From the NCBI GenBank assembly GCA_023142975.1, contig JAGLIN010000123.1, forward strand, positions 1-15,133: a stretch of DNA of 15,133 bases, read 5' to 3'. The DNA is from Candidatus Parcubacteria bacterium (GTDB lineage Bacteria > Patescibacteriota > Minisyncoccia > JAHIHE01 > JAGLIN01). The number at the start of each line of letters is the position of its first letter. Within the stretch, counting starts at the first letter, position 1. The translations under genes were made by a program, and so were the position numbers. The notes under the pieces were generated by a model that was not told the DNA's origin, searched no databases, and worked only from the letters and a program-made list of their open reading frames with translations. This document shows, in pieces, positions 1-7,094 of this stretch.

Positions 1-6
1 AAAAAA

Positions 7-98
7 TGTCTGGGATCCAGTAAATCTCACTTAACAAAATTATTCTATAATTATTGTTTATTGAGATTTACTGGATTCCCGCCTCCGCGGGAATGACA
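7..98. repeat. Composite palindromic element with TGTC/GACA ends
   Basis: The arms at 12-29 and 62-80 are inverted copies of each other (GGGATCCAGTAAATCTCA against its complement, one base inserted) around a 32-base AT-rich centre. The right end, 71-98, is a smaller hairpin in which GATTCCCGC pairs with GCGGGAAT. The same CTGGATTCCCGCC...CGGGAATGACA core occurs inside a glycosyltransferase gene at 7686-7736. The element lies just after the stop of the ABC ATPase gene and could act as a terminator, but no T-run follows. Confidence 0.8.
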
Positions 99-102
99 GG
101 AT

Positions 103-1023
103 TTATTCCCTCGTTAATTCTATAAACACATCTTCCAAATTCGCTTGTTGCCTTGTTAATTCCAAAAGCCCGCTGTTTTCTTCAACAATAATTTTCGCAA
201 TATCTTTTCTAAGATCAAAATTCAAAGTAGTAGTAATTTTAATTCTGTTGCCATTAATTTCAACCTCTCTAATTCCTTCAACTAATTTTAATCTTGGAAT
301 TATATTATCTCTTAACTCATCAACTTCAACATTAATCATTGACTGGCTCCTGTTTTTATTTTCTAATCTTTCCGGCGTATCGTCAGCAACAATCTTACCT
401 TTGTTAATAATCAAGATTCGCGAGCAAGTCGCTTGCACTTCGGATAAAACATGACTGGATAAAATAACCGTTTTTGATTTGCCAATTTCTTTGATTAAAT
501 CCCGGATTTCAATTCTTTGATTTGGATCAAGTCCAGTTGTCGGCTCATCCAAAATTACAATTTTTGGATCGTGAATAAGCGCTTGGGCAATTCCCACTCT
601 CTGTCGATAACCTTTTGATAAAATTGAAATTTCCGTATTTTGCTTATCCTTTAATCCGCACTTTTCTAAAACGTTTAATACTTTTTCATTTAAATCACCT
701 TTCTTAATCCCCTGCATTTTACCCGTAAAACTTAAATATTCCCAAACGGTCATATCTTCATATAAAGGAGCATTCTCCGGCAGATAACCAATTTTACTTT
801 TAATATCCTGCTGATAAAGCGGATTACCAAGATCAAGGTTGTCAATTTCAACTTTCCCCGAAGTCGGTTTAAGAAACATAACTAATATTCTCAATAGCGT
901 TGTTTTCCCCGCTCCGTTCGGTCCTAATACACCAATTACTTCGCCCTCTTGCATTTCAAAAGACACATTATCTAATGCAAGAAATTCCCCATATTCTTTT
1001 GTCAGATTCTCAACTTTTATCAT
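103..1023 (-). CDS. ABC transporter ATP-binding protein, GldA/NatA type
   Basis: A 306-residue cytoplasmic ATPase subunit that would power a membrane partner. Visible motifs are Walker A GPNGAGKTT (residues 34-42), a Q-loop region LPENAPLY (81-88) with Glu where Gln is usual, signature LSKGYRQR (135-142), Walker B IVILDEP (155-161) and the switch His 191. After about residue 215 comes the extra C-terminal domain usual in GldA-like and drug/lipid-exporter ATPases. The ATG at 1023 starts exactly at the conserved MIKVENLTKEYG; no Shine-Dalgarno precedes it. It is 66 bp downstream of the beta-sandwich protein gene on the same strand, so it may be the last gene of the cobalamin-riboswitch operon. 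No permease is in view; one could lie beyond the left edge. Substrate unknown. Confidence 0.93.
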   Translation of the reverse strand: MIKVENLTKEYGEFLALDNVSFEMQEGEVIGVLGPNGAGKTTLLRILVMFLKPTSGKVEIDNLDLGNPLYQQDIKSKIGYLPENAPLYEDMTVWEYLSFTGKMQGIKKGDLNEKVLNVLEKCGLKDKQNTEISILSKGYRQRVGIAQALIHDPKIVILDEPTTGLDPNQRIEIRDLIKEIGKSKTVILSSHVLSEVQATCSRILIINKGKIVADDTPERLENKNRSQSMINVEVDELRDNIIPRLKLVEGIREVEINGNRIKITTTLNFDLRKDIAKIIVEENSGLLELTRQQANLEDVFIELTRE

Positions 1024-1089
1024 TCTAGTAATATTTATTTTTTCAATAATATCATTTTATAACAAAACTTTAGATAATGCAAGAAAAAA

Positions 1090-1617
1090 TCAGTTATTTC
1101 GTTTTTTATTTCTTTTAATAACAAGTTGAGTTATAAATCCAAGCCCAAGAGCAATAGCAACTAGAATTGCGTAAAATAGTTCAGGGGAGATTCTTTTGTT
1201 AGATTTATTTTCTATTATAATAGGTTCCATAGAAATAGATAACGGAATTTTTACTCCAGTATTTGCCTGCAATCGCGTTTCTATAAGCGGTTTTCCGACT
1301 ACGGAAAGATTGGTCTTTAAAATTTGAGGATTATTTTCTGGCATTGCAAAATGAGCTGTAACGGTTACAATTTTCCTTCCTCCCGCTTCCAAAGTAAAGC
1401 TTATAGGACTTACCTTTATAATTTCCAAAAATTCATCCGGATATACTTCAAAGATCTGAACATCAGCGGTTGGATTGGCAACAATTAATTCTTTAGACGC
1501 AGATTCATTTGCTCTTAATACAAAATCTATTTTGGAAGGACTGACCTGAATACCAGCCGCTTGCGATAAAACTGGAATTAGAATAAAGATAAGAATGAGA
1601 ATAAGAAAATTTTTCAT
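1090..1617 (-). CDS. Secreted, membrane-anchored beta-sandwich protein
   Basis: 175 residues. Residues 1-20 form a signal peptide (MKNFLILILIFILIPVLSQA). Residues 22-135 are rich in alternating hydrophobic strands and read as an Ig-like/pilus-chaperone-like sandwich, similar in style to DUF916-type surface proteins (IQVSPSKIDFVLRANES, then LEAGGRKIVTVTAHF). Residues 147-167 form a membrane helix, followed by a basic tail, so the domain would face outward with the C-terminus inside. It lies 19 bp after the stop of the transcobalamin-like gene and is almost surely co-transcribed with it. I infer a docking or anchoring role for that secreted protein, which has no C-terminal anchor of its own. 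No ribosome binding site is visible before the ATG. The exact family is not certain. Confidence 0.8.
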   Translation of the reverse strand: MKNFLILILIFILIPVLSQAAGIQVSPSKIDFVLRANESASKELIVANPTADVQIFEVYPDEFLEIIKVSPISFTLEAGGRKIVTVTAHFAMPENNPQILKTNLSVVGKPLIETRLQANTGVKIPLSISMEPIIIENKSNKRISPELFYAILVAIALGLGFITQLVIKRNKKRNN

Positions 1618-1636
1618 AAACAGAAAATTATTTTAG

Positions 1637-3439
1637 TTACTGCGCTATTGCCCAGAAAGTCAACTGCGCTGATTTCGCACCGTTTCCGTCTGAATAATTA
1701 GCAGGAATAGAAAGTTTTACATCTACATCTTGGCTGCCGTCCCGAGCAATATCAGTTTCAAAATTTTTCCAAGACACGCTGTTCAAATCTAAATTTTCGG
1801 TAAAAAGAGAATCTCCGCTAACTAAAGCCTCTATGTGTATATCAGAAGTTCCATTGTTATTAAGCGTAATATTTTTGGTAGCAGAAGATCCAGAGCTTAA
1901 ATTACCAAAATCAAGATTGCTTGTATCAACAACAAAAGAAATTGTATCTTCGTTAGTGCTATCTCCTTCAACATCTCCATTTTCTATAGTTACGGTCAAA
2001 TCAACGGAAGAACTTGCCCCCTGCCCAACTTTTAATAAAATAGAATTACTTCTAACATATCCTTCTTTTTGCGCGTGAATTTTATAAAATCCGTCCTGCA
2101 AAGAAATGCCCACTTGTCCGTTAGTATTAGTAATTATTGTATCTGCGCCGAAATAGACAGAAGCGCCAGCAAGAGGAAGCCAAGAATTATCACTGAAGAT
2201 TTCTACCGTAGCTGTAACAGATTGGCTGGTATCTACTTGCTCAGCTGACAGCGATAATTTTGTCGGCTGCCAATCAAAACCGCCGTAATACCATAAAACA
2301 GAATCGCTAGACTGTAATTCATAATCTGCCGCTCCTATAAAAGAAACGGTATCATTGATTAAATATAACCAGCCTAATTCTCCTTTTGCTTCGTCATTAT
2401 TAATTCTGTTTAAGTAAAAGCCCCAATCAGTATCTTTGATTTCATAGGTAAAACCGCAAATACTTTTTGCGTTTTTGATAATGTCTAAGACGGTTGGTCC
2501 CGCTACTTCTCCTAAACAAATTGTTTCTTCCGATCCTTCAATACGAAAAGAAAATTTCTCAGCAGAAGTATTGTTAGCTACAATATTAACAGGAAGTTTT
2601 TTATTTTGCAATGCAATAACTGCGTAAGCCGTAGTCATTGCCGAGAAAGAATCTTCTCCAGAAGAATTATTTTGATATTTAAAAAAACCCTGATCGCTCT
2701 GATTTGATTCAAGATATGAAACAGGAGTATTATCAAATTTAACTAAACTGTCTGGACTAATATTTAAAACATTAAGCGCCCAAATTACCCAGGCCGTAGA
2801 TGAAGAATCGGAATTAGAATTAGGATAATAAGGAAAACCGCCATCGTCATTTTGCGATACTTGCAAAAAAGATAAAGCATTTTGAATGTAAGAATCAGAA
2901 TTATCAACACCGGCAGATATGAGCGCCAGAATAGCAGCCGCAGTCATATTAGTGTCAGAATTAGCCGTAACGGAAAATCCCCACCCGCCATCATTATTTT
3001 GATGAGAAAAAATAAAATTTTTGGAATCAACAATAACTGCGTCATCAAAAGATTCACCAGCGGAAATAAGCGCCAGAATTCCAAAACAATCATCATTAAG
3101 CATAGCGGAGTCCCCTATTTGATTTCCGGTGTAATAACTTTTAAGCGCAGCGACATAATCAGTTGACGGAAAAACTCGCGGATTTTGATTTATAGCTGTT
3201 ATAGCTAAAATTGGCGCAGCATAATCAATCGCGCTTGTTCCGTTGATAGAAATAAGATGATCCGTGAAGATAGAAGCGCTCCCGAGTACAGCTAAAGCCA
3301 TCGTACTCCATGGATTAGCGCTATTTGCGATTAAATAGTCCTGCGCGGTGTTTGTGTCATAGATTGCGTTCGTTTCTAAGGAAGGAAAGAGAGAAGACAA
3401 CAATGAAACAATGAGCATTGTAGATAATAATTTTTTCAT
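1637..3439 (-). CDS. Secreted transcobalamin-like protein (alpha-toroid + DUF4430)
   Basis: 600 residues. A signal peptide spans residues 1-25. Residues 33-285 are helical repeats of the terpenoid-cyclase/prenyltransferase toroid type, with NNDGGWGF (148-155), NDDGGFPYYP (197-206) and SDQGFFKY (248-255). Residues 292-395 match DUF4430, the fold of the transcobalamin C-terminal domain, with the typical GWLYLIN ... GAADYEL ... DSVLWYYG pattern; Cys308 and Cys328 could form a disulfide. Residues 400-475 look like a carboxypeptidase-regulatory-like Ig fold and 500-600 like another beta domain. There is no C-terminal membrane helix or LPXTG motif. Toroid plus DUF4430 is the layout of eukaryotic transcobalamin and intrinsic factor; the upstream cobalamin riboswitch supports B12 binding. 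I chose the ATG at 3439 because the ATG at 3469 lies in the terminator stem and would add ten residues before a classic MKKLL signal peptide. Confidence 0.88.
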   Translation of the reverse strand: MKKLLSTMLIVSLLSSLFPSLETNAIYDTNTAQDYLIANSANPWSTMALAVLGSASIFTDHLISINGTSAIDYAAPILAITAINQNPRVFPSTDYVAALKSYYTGNQIGDSAMLNDDCFGILALISAGESFDDAVIVDSKNFIFSHQNNDGGWGFSVTANSDTNMTAAAILALISAGVDNSDSYIQNALSFLQVSQNDDGGFPYYPNSNSDSSSTAWVIWALNVLNISPDSLVKFDNTPVSYLESNQSDQGFFKYQNNSSGEDSFSAMTTAYAVIALQNKKLPVNIVANNTSAEKFSFRIEGSEETICLGEVAGPTVLDIIKNAKSICGFTYEIKDTDWGFYLNRINNDEAKGELGWLYLINDTVSFIGAADYELQSSDSVLWYYGGFDWQPTKLSLSAEQVDTSQSVTATVEIFSDNSWLPLAGASVYFGADTIITNTNGQVGISLQDGFYKIHAQKEGYVRSNSILLKVGQGASSSVDLTVTIENGDVEGDSTNEDTISFVVDTSNLDFGNLSSGSSATKNITLNNNGTSDIHIEALVSGDSLFTENLDLNSVSWKNFETDIARDGSQDVDVKLSIPANYSDGNGAKSAQLTFWAIAQ

Positions 3440-3449
3440 ATTTTTTCTT

Positions 3450-3490
3450 TCTAAATAAAATAAAAACATCTCAACCTAATAGAAGATGTT
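3450..3490 (-). terminator. Hairpin plus U-rich tract after the riboswitch
   Basis: On the minus strand AACATCT (3490-3484) pairs with AGATGTT (3471-3465) around a 12-base loop, followed by TTTATTTTATTT. It sits between the riboswitch and the chosen start codon, where a transcription-control hairpin is expected. The stem is only 7 bp and AT-rich, so strength is uncertain. Confidence 0.55.
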
Positions 3491-3557
3491 CATTTTATTA
3501 CAACAAAAACAAAACGAAGCCCCTCTTTAGCTCGAAGATAGGATCTTATTTTTTTAT

Positions 3558-3707
3558 AAGCAGTTAGTTAGCATTCTGGCTTACTTCGTCTTTCTGCGGA
3601 AGACAAAGATTACAGTTGCGGCACAGCGCCGGATTCTTTCCAAATTACGGAAATCACCGAACTTTCCTAACCGACCTCTTTTCAAATATTTCAAAGAGGA
3701 ACTACTT
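3558..3707 (-). promoter_or_regulatory. Cobalamin (B12) riboswitch
   Basis: Read on the minus strand, the order of conserved blocks is that of the cobalamin riboswitch: GGTTAGGAAAG, TCGGTGA, AATCCGGCGC, GCCGCAACTGT (3622-3612) and the B12 box AAGTAAGCCAGAATGC (3586-3571). The ends close as a helix: AAGTAGTT (3707-3700) pairs with AACTGCTT (3565-3558), with one G-U pair. A peripheral hairpin pairs CCTCTTT (3699-3693) with AAAGAGG (3681-3675). It begins about 20 nt after a strong promoter and ends about 120 nt before the transcobalamin-like gene. By family precedent, B12 binding would switch the operon off. Confidence 0.92.
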
Positions 3708-3734
3708 GTTAATTAATTTATTAAAAGCAAAATA

Positions 3735-3763
3735 ATTTTAACTCTTGTTTATAATTTTGTCAA
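3735..3763 (-). promoter_or_regulatory. Promoter of the B12 operon
   Basis: TTGACA (3763-3758), a 17-base spacer, then TAAAAT (3740-3735) on the minus strand. Transcription would start near 3728, about 20 nt before the riboswitch closing helix. The -35 box begins 22 bp after the stop codon of the upstream NlpC/P60 gene. Confidence 0.85.
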
Positions 3764-3785
3764 TTTTTTATCATCTCTTTATTTT

Positions 3786-4706
3786 CTATTTGGCAATCTT
3801 CCTCGCTTCCACAAAATCATATTTCTCAAAAACCTCATCTAACTTCTGTCTAACAACCCTTTTCTTCTCCAAAGAAGCGTGGATTAAATTTACAGTTTTA
3901 TTTTTTTCCACAATTCCAATATGTTTATGTTTATTTGACTTCTTGATTAAAAACATCAAATCGCCTGTTTTTATATTTTTTAGATTTACTTTTTTTCCCA
4001 TTTCTTTCTGATCCCAAGAATGCTTTGGTAGGATTATGTTAAAAACATTTTTATAAATCATCTGTGTCAATCCCGAACAATCAATTCCTTTTTTTGTTTT
4101 TCCGCCCAAAAGATACGGCGCGCCAAGATATTTCTCCGCTTCTTTGATAATTTTATTTTTATCAGCGCCCGCTATTAAAATTTTATTCTTAGTCCCATAC
4201 CATGGGGTATAGAACTGTTGCATCCATTTTTCATTTAAATTCTTTTTTTTCAGAATCAGTTCACTTCTATTCACCCAGCCCAACGACAAATCATTTTGCT
4301 GAATCAATAACTGATCGTCTTTTTTAAATAAAACTCGCAACACTTCGCTTTGAAAAGCCTGTGAACATCTGATTCTTTTTAAAATTCTACTATTCAATAT
4401 CTTATTAGAAACAAATTTTGACCTCAAATCCACTAGTTTTACTTTTACAATCGCCCAACCAATCTCATTTCTTTCGCTTGCATCACTTAAGACTTTTAAA
4501 TTTACTTTTTTTATTTTTACTTTTTCTTTTTTAAAAACATTTAAAATATCATCTTTTTGACTCTTTATTAAAACTTCTCCGCTTATTTCAATTCCTCCTT
4601 TTACATTTTTCATTTCAATATCAAAAACAGCAACTCCATATTTTTGCTGATATACTTTTTTTAAATCTTGATTAAATTTTTGTACATTCACTATTGAGAT
4701 AAACAA
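3786..4706 (-). CDS. NlpC/P60 cysteine peptidase with SH3-like and BON-like regions
   Basis: Up to 306 residues. The C-terminal NlpC/P60 domain (about 183-303) shows catalytic Cys210 in GIDCSGL, His262 in HKHIGIV and a third polar residue, His276. Residues 82-152 look like a bacterial SH3 fold. Residues 14-75 resemble a BON domain, a weak call. The family cuts peptide stems of peptidoglycan, often next to D-Glu. I see no signal peptide, so it may act inside on recycled muropeptides, as YkfC-type dipeptidyl-peptidases do, or leave by another route. The start is unclear: the longest frame opens with TTG at 4706, GTG at 4691 is an alternative, and no in-frame ATG occurs before residue 32. No ribosome binding site is visible. 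It lies between the long hairpin upstream and the B12 promoter downstream. Confidence 0.88.
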   Translation of the reverse strand: MFISIVNVQKFNQDLKKVYQQKYGVAVFDIEMKNVKGGIEISGEVLIKSQKDDILNVFKKEKVKIKKVNLKVLSDASERNEIGWAIVKVKLVDLRSKFVSNKILNSRILKRIRCSQAFQSEVLRVLFKKDDQLLIQQNDLSLGWVNRSELILKKKNLNEKWMQQFYTPWYGTKNKILIAGADKNKIIKEAEKYLGAPYLLGGKTKKGIDCSGLTQMIYKNVFNIILPKHSWDQKEMGKKVNLKNIKTGDLMFLIKKSNKHKHIGIVEKNKTVNLIHASLEKKRVVRQKLDEVFEKYDFVEARKIAK

Positions 4707-4723
4707 CGCTAATTTTAAAAAAA

Positions 4724-4807
4724 TATTGTAATTCGTAGTAACTTATTGTAACTGGTTGTTATTTAATGGGGACAATTAATTACAATTAGTTACTACGAGT
4801 TACAATA
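4724..4807. repeat. Long imperfect hairpin, 37-bp stem
   Basis: Bases 4724-4760 pair with 4771-4807 around a 10-base loop. The core TTGTAATTCGTAGTAACT (4726-4743) matches its inverted copy AGTTACTACGAGTTACAA (4788-4805) at 17 of 18 positions. It fills most of the gap between the DUF11-like gene and the NlpC/P60 gene and could end or attenuate transcription, but it may equally be a MITE-like element. It lacks the TGTCA ends seen in the other palindromes. Confidence 0.85.
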
Positions 4808-4840
4808 AATTACATTATAAAAAAATACAATGTTTTATCA

Positions 4841-6928
4841 TCATTCCTCTTCTTCCGATCTATCTATTACAATCCCCTCTTCTGCCCCAATACTGTAATC
4901 ATCAGGCAATTCTGTTGTAAGTTCGCTTTCAAGAGTTGTAATTTCTTCGTTTGTAAATTCATCAAATCCAACAGCTCCGACTTCATTCATAATTTTTATC
5001 GTTTTTCCGACATCTGAATCTTCTGGGGTAATACTCACCTGATAAACAATTTCTTTTGACGGAGAAATTAATCCCGTGTTAGCGCTAAGTTCTGGCATTT
5101 CCCAAATAATTTCTCTTGTGACAGTATTATAATAAAATCTCTCTTCTGTCATTTGATATTCTTCTGTTTCACTATCATCTTGAGAATTAACTTCATCTTC
5201 ATTATTATTATTTTCTTCTTTGCTCTTTTCTTCGTCTTCCTTGCCTTCCTCCTCACTTTCTTCCTCGCTTTCTGGAGTATACGCTCCATTATTTTCATCT
5301 CCCAAAGACACTTCTCCGTTTGATTTTATATAATTCCCAGTCCATTTTACATTATCAGGCAAAACAGAAGCAACTTTTACATTTTTAATGTCTCCAAGAA
5401 GATTATTTAAATTCCAGTGAATCGTATAAGTTGTTTCTTTTTCAACTTCAGGAGGAATAGCTCCGTTATTTTTAATCCTGCCATCATCATTAAAATATCC
5501 TTTTGTTCTTATAAATAAAAATGAATTTATTTTCACAATCATTTCGTCGGAAACAATTTCTTTTTCAATTTTCGCCTCATCGTCATTAAAATTAAAACTG
5601 CTTATTATCACTTTGTTTTTAACGACAAGATTTTTATCTTCTGACGACTTAATATCAAAATAATCATTCACTCTAATTTTAAAGCTAACTTCGTCCTCAT
5701 CTCCTGACTTGAAAACCGCCAACTTAGGAACATTAAAAGCGCTCCATGTTATTTTGTTTGATTTGTCGTCATAGGAGCCATTGATTACTTCAAGAGAATC
5801 AAAATCAACACCACCTTCCAATTCGCTGTTTATAACCAATCCTCTGATTTCTTGATCGCTTATATTTTCAAATTTAATTTTATATTCCATTTCCTCCCCT
5901 TTATTAACAGAAAAACTTTCAAGCGCGTTGACTGTTTGCTCTAAAGCTATAGGAACTTCTTGAGTTTTTACAATAAACTTTTTACTTATGCATTCCAATA
6001 ATTCTTCGTCGCTTCCGAAAATATCCATAACAATTTTCATTTCCTTTTCTTCATTTTTTTCTCCAGCCAAATTCCCCTTTATAAATAACTCTCCTCTTGC
6101 TTTTGTTTTTACTTCTTCCACGCTCCAACTCAAACTATTTTCCGTTTCTCCGCTAACTTCCGGATCAGCGGAAACAAATGTGAATCCTTCTGGAAAGTCA
6201 GCTTTAATATTTATTTTTCTAAAATCATTATCACTAATATTTTCAAACGCAACTAAACAATCAATCTCATTGCCGGTAATTATTTCCTCCGGACATTTCA
6301 AAGAAAGATCAAAAGAAACCGAGGTTATTTTTATTTTTACCTTGCTTAAATTATCCGCTGATTGAAATTCATAATTGAAGTTGCTCGGAACATAAGAAAT
6401 TTTTGAATTAAATTCATGCTCACTATCTTTATTTCCTGTAATTCTTCCAAACAATTTTATTTTCCCGGATTCACCAACCGACAAATCGTCAATATTCCAA
6501 CTCAACACTGCCGCTTCTTTAATAACCTTTTTGTCACTTGATGTGAAAACAAATTTTTCTGGAACAAAGAGAGTCACCTTTGGATTTTTCAATTTTACTC
6601 CAGTACCGTTCCTATATTCTATTGTAAAGGTTATCTCTTCCCCGCTGGGTATTTTATCAGGAGATTTGACTTCAATCTTAACTTTTTTATTATCAAAAGA
6701 CTGCTGTCCTTTTAGATACATAAAATAAGCGACTGCTAAAACAACCGCCAGAATCAAAAACAAAACTGCGAAAATCAGTTTTTTATTTTTCTTAGAATTA
6801 TTTTTATTTTCACCGCCACCCGAAACATCAGACCATTTATCATCTTCTGTCTTATTTTCTATCCCATCCTCCGTCAAATAACTTTTAATATTCTCGTCTG
6901 TCTGTTTATTAATGACATTCTGAGACAT
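4841..6928 (-). CDS. Single-pass surface protein with DUF11-like repeats
   Basis: 695 residues. A polar cytoplasmic stretch (1-50, with a KKNKK stop before the membrane) leads to one membrane helix (51-72). The rest should lie outside as a chain of Ig-like domains of the DUF11/conserved-repeat type: about 80-200, 205-330, 335-470 and 490-690. Each starts with a pattern like 'P.....G.EI.Y.I.F.N.S' and holds '..LSW....L..GE...' strands. The last domain is split by a very acidic, Glu/Asn/Asp-rich insert near 549-590. The C-terminus is also acidic. It is probably a cell-surface stalk or adhesin-like protein; ligand unknown. The ATG at 6928 sits about 19 nt after the predicted transcription start, without a Shine-Dalgarno. 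Proteins of this plan are common in Patescibacteria. Confidence 0.82.
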   Translation of the reverse strand: MSQNVINKQTDENIKSYLTEDGIENKTEDDKWSDVSGGGENKNNSKKNKKLIFAVLFLILAVVLAVAYFMYLKGQQSFDNKKVKIEVKSPDKIPSGEEITFTIEYRNGTGVKLKNPKVTLFVPEKFVFTSSDKKVIKEAAVLSWNIDDLSVGESGKIKLFGRITGNKDSEHEFNSKISYVPSNFNYEFQSADNLSKVKIKITSVSFDLSLKCPEEIITGNEIDCLVAFENISDNDFRKINIKADFPEGFTFVSADPEVSGETENSLSWSVEEVKTKARGELFIKGNLAGEKNEEKEMKIVMDIFGSDEELLECISKKFIVKTQEVPIALEQTVNALESFSVNKGEEMEYKIKFENISDQEIRGLVINSELEGGVDFDSLEVINGSYDDKSNKITWSAFNVPKLAVFKSGDEDEVSFKIRVNDYFDIKSSEDKNLVVKNKVIISSFNFNDDEAKIEKEIVSDEMIVKINSFLFIRTKGYFNDDGRIKNNGAIPPEVEKETTYTIHWNLNNLLGDIKNVKVASVLPDNVKWTGNYIKSNGEVSLGDENNGAYTPESEEESEEEGKEDEEKSKEENNNNEDEVNSQDDSETEEYQMTEERFYYNTVTREIIWEMPELSANTGLISPSKEIVYQVSITPEDSDVGKTIKIMNEVGAVGFDEFTNEEITTLESELTTELPDDYSIGAEEGIVIDRSEEEE

Positions 6929-6953
6929 AGTTTTGATTTATGTTTATGCTTAT

Positions 6954-6982
6954 ATTATATAATAATAGTTAATTTGGGTCAA
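6954..6982 (-). promoter_or_regulatory. Promoter of the DUF11-like gene
   Basis: TTGACC (6982-6977), 17-base spacer, TATAAT (6959-6954) on the minus strand, giving a leader of about 19 nt before the ATG at 6928. Confidence 0.82.
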
Positions 6983-6990
6983 AAAAAATA

Positions 6991-7014
6991 AATTACGACT
7001 TTAAATTACGACTT
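6991..7014. repeat. Short tandem duplication
   Basis: AATTACGACTT occurs at 6991-7001 and again at 7004-7014, a 13-bp period, beside the double-hairpin element. Confidence 0.5.
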
Positions 7015-7015
7015 A

Positions 7016-7094
7016 GCTAAATTTGTCATCCTGAGCTTGTCGAAGGGTGACAAATTTAGCGTGCTTCCCATCCTTCGACAAGCTCAGGATGACA
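7016..7094. repeat. Double-hairpin palindromic module, copy 1
   Basis: Hairpin 1 (7016-7060) pairs GCTAAATTTGTCA with TGACAAATTTAGC and continues into the centre. The 23 bases at 7024-7046 are also an exact inverted copy of 7072-7094, so two different folds are possible. The conserved inner loops GAGCTTGTCGAA and TTCGACAAGCTC are complementary to each other. The right end supplies the last three codons and the stop of the glycosyltransferase gene at 7084. A second copy lies at 10174-10252. Confidence 0.9.
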
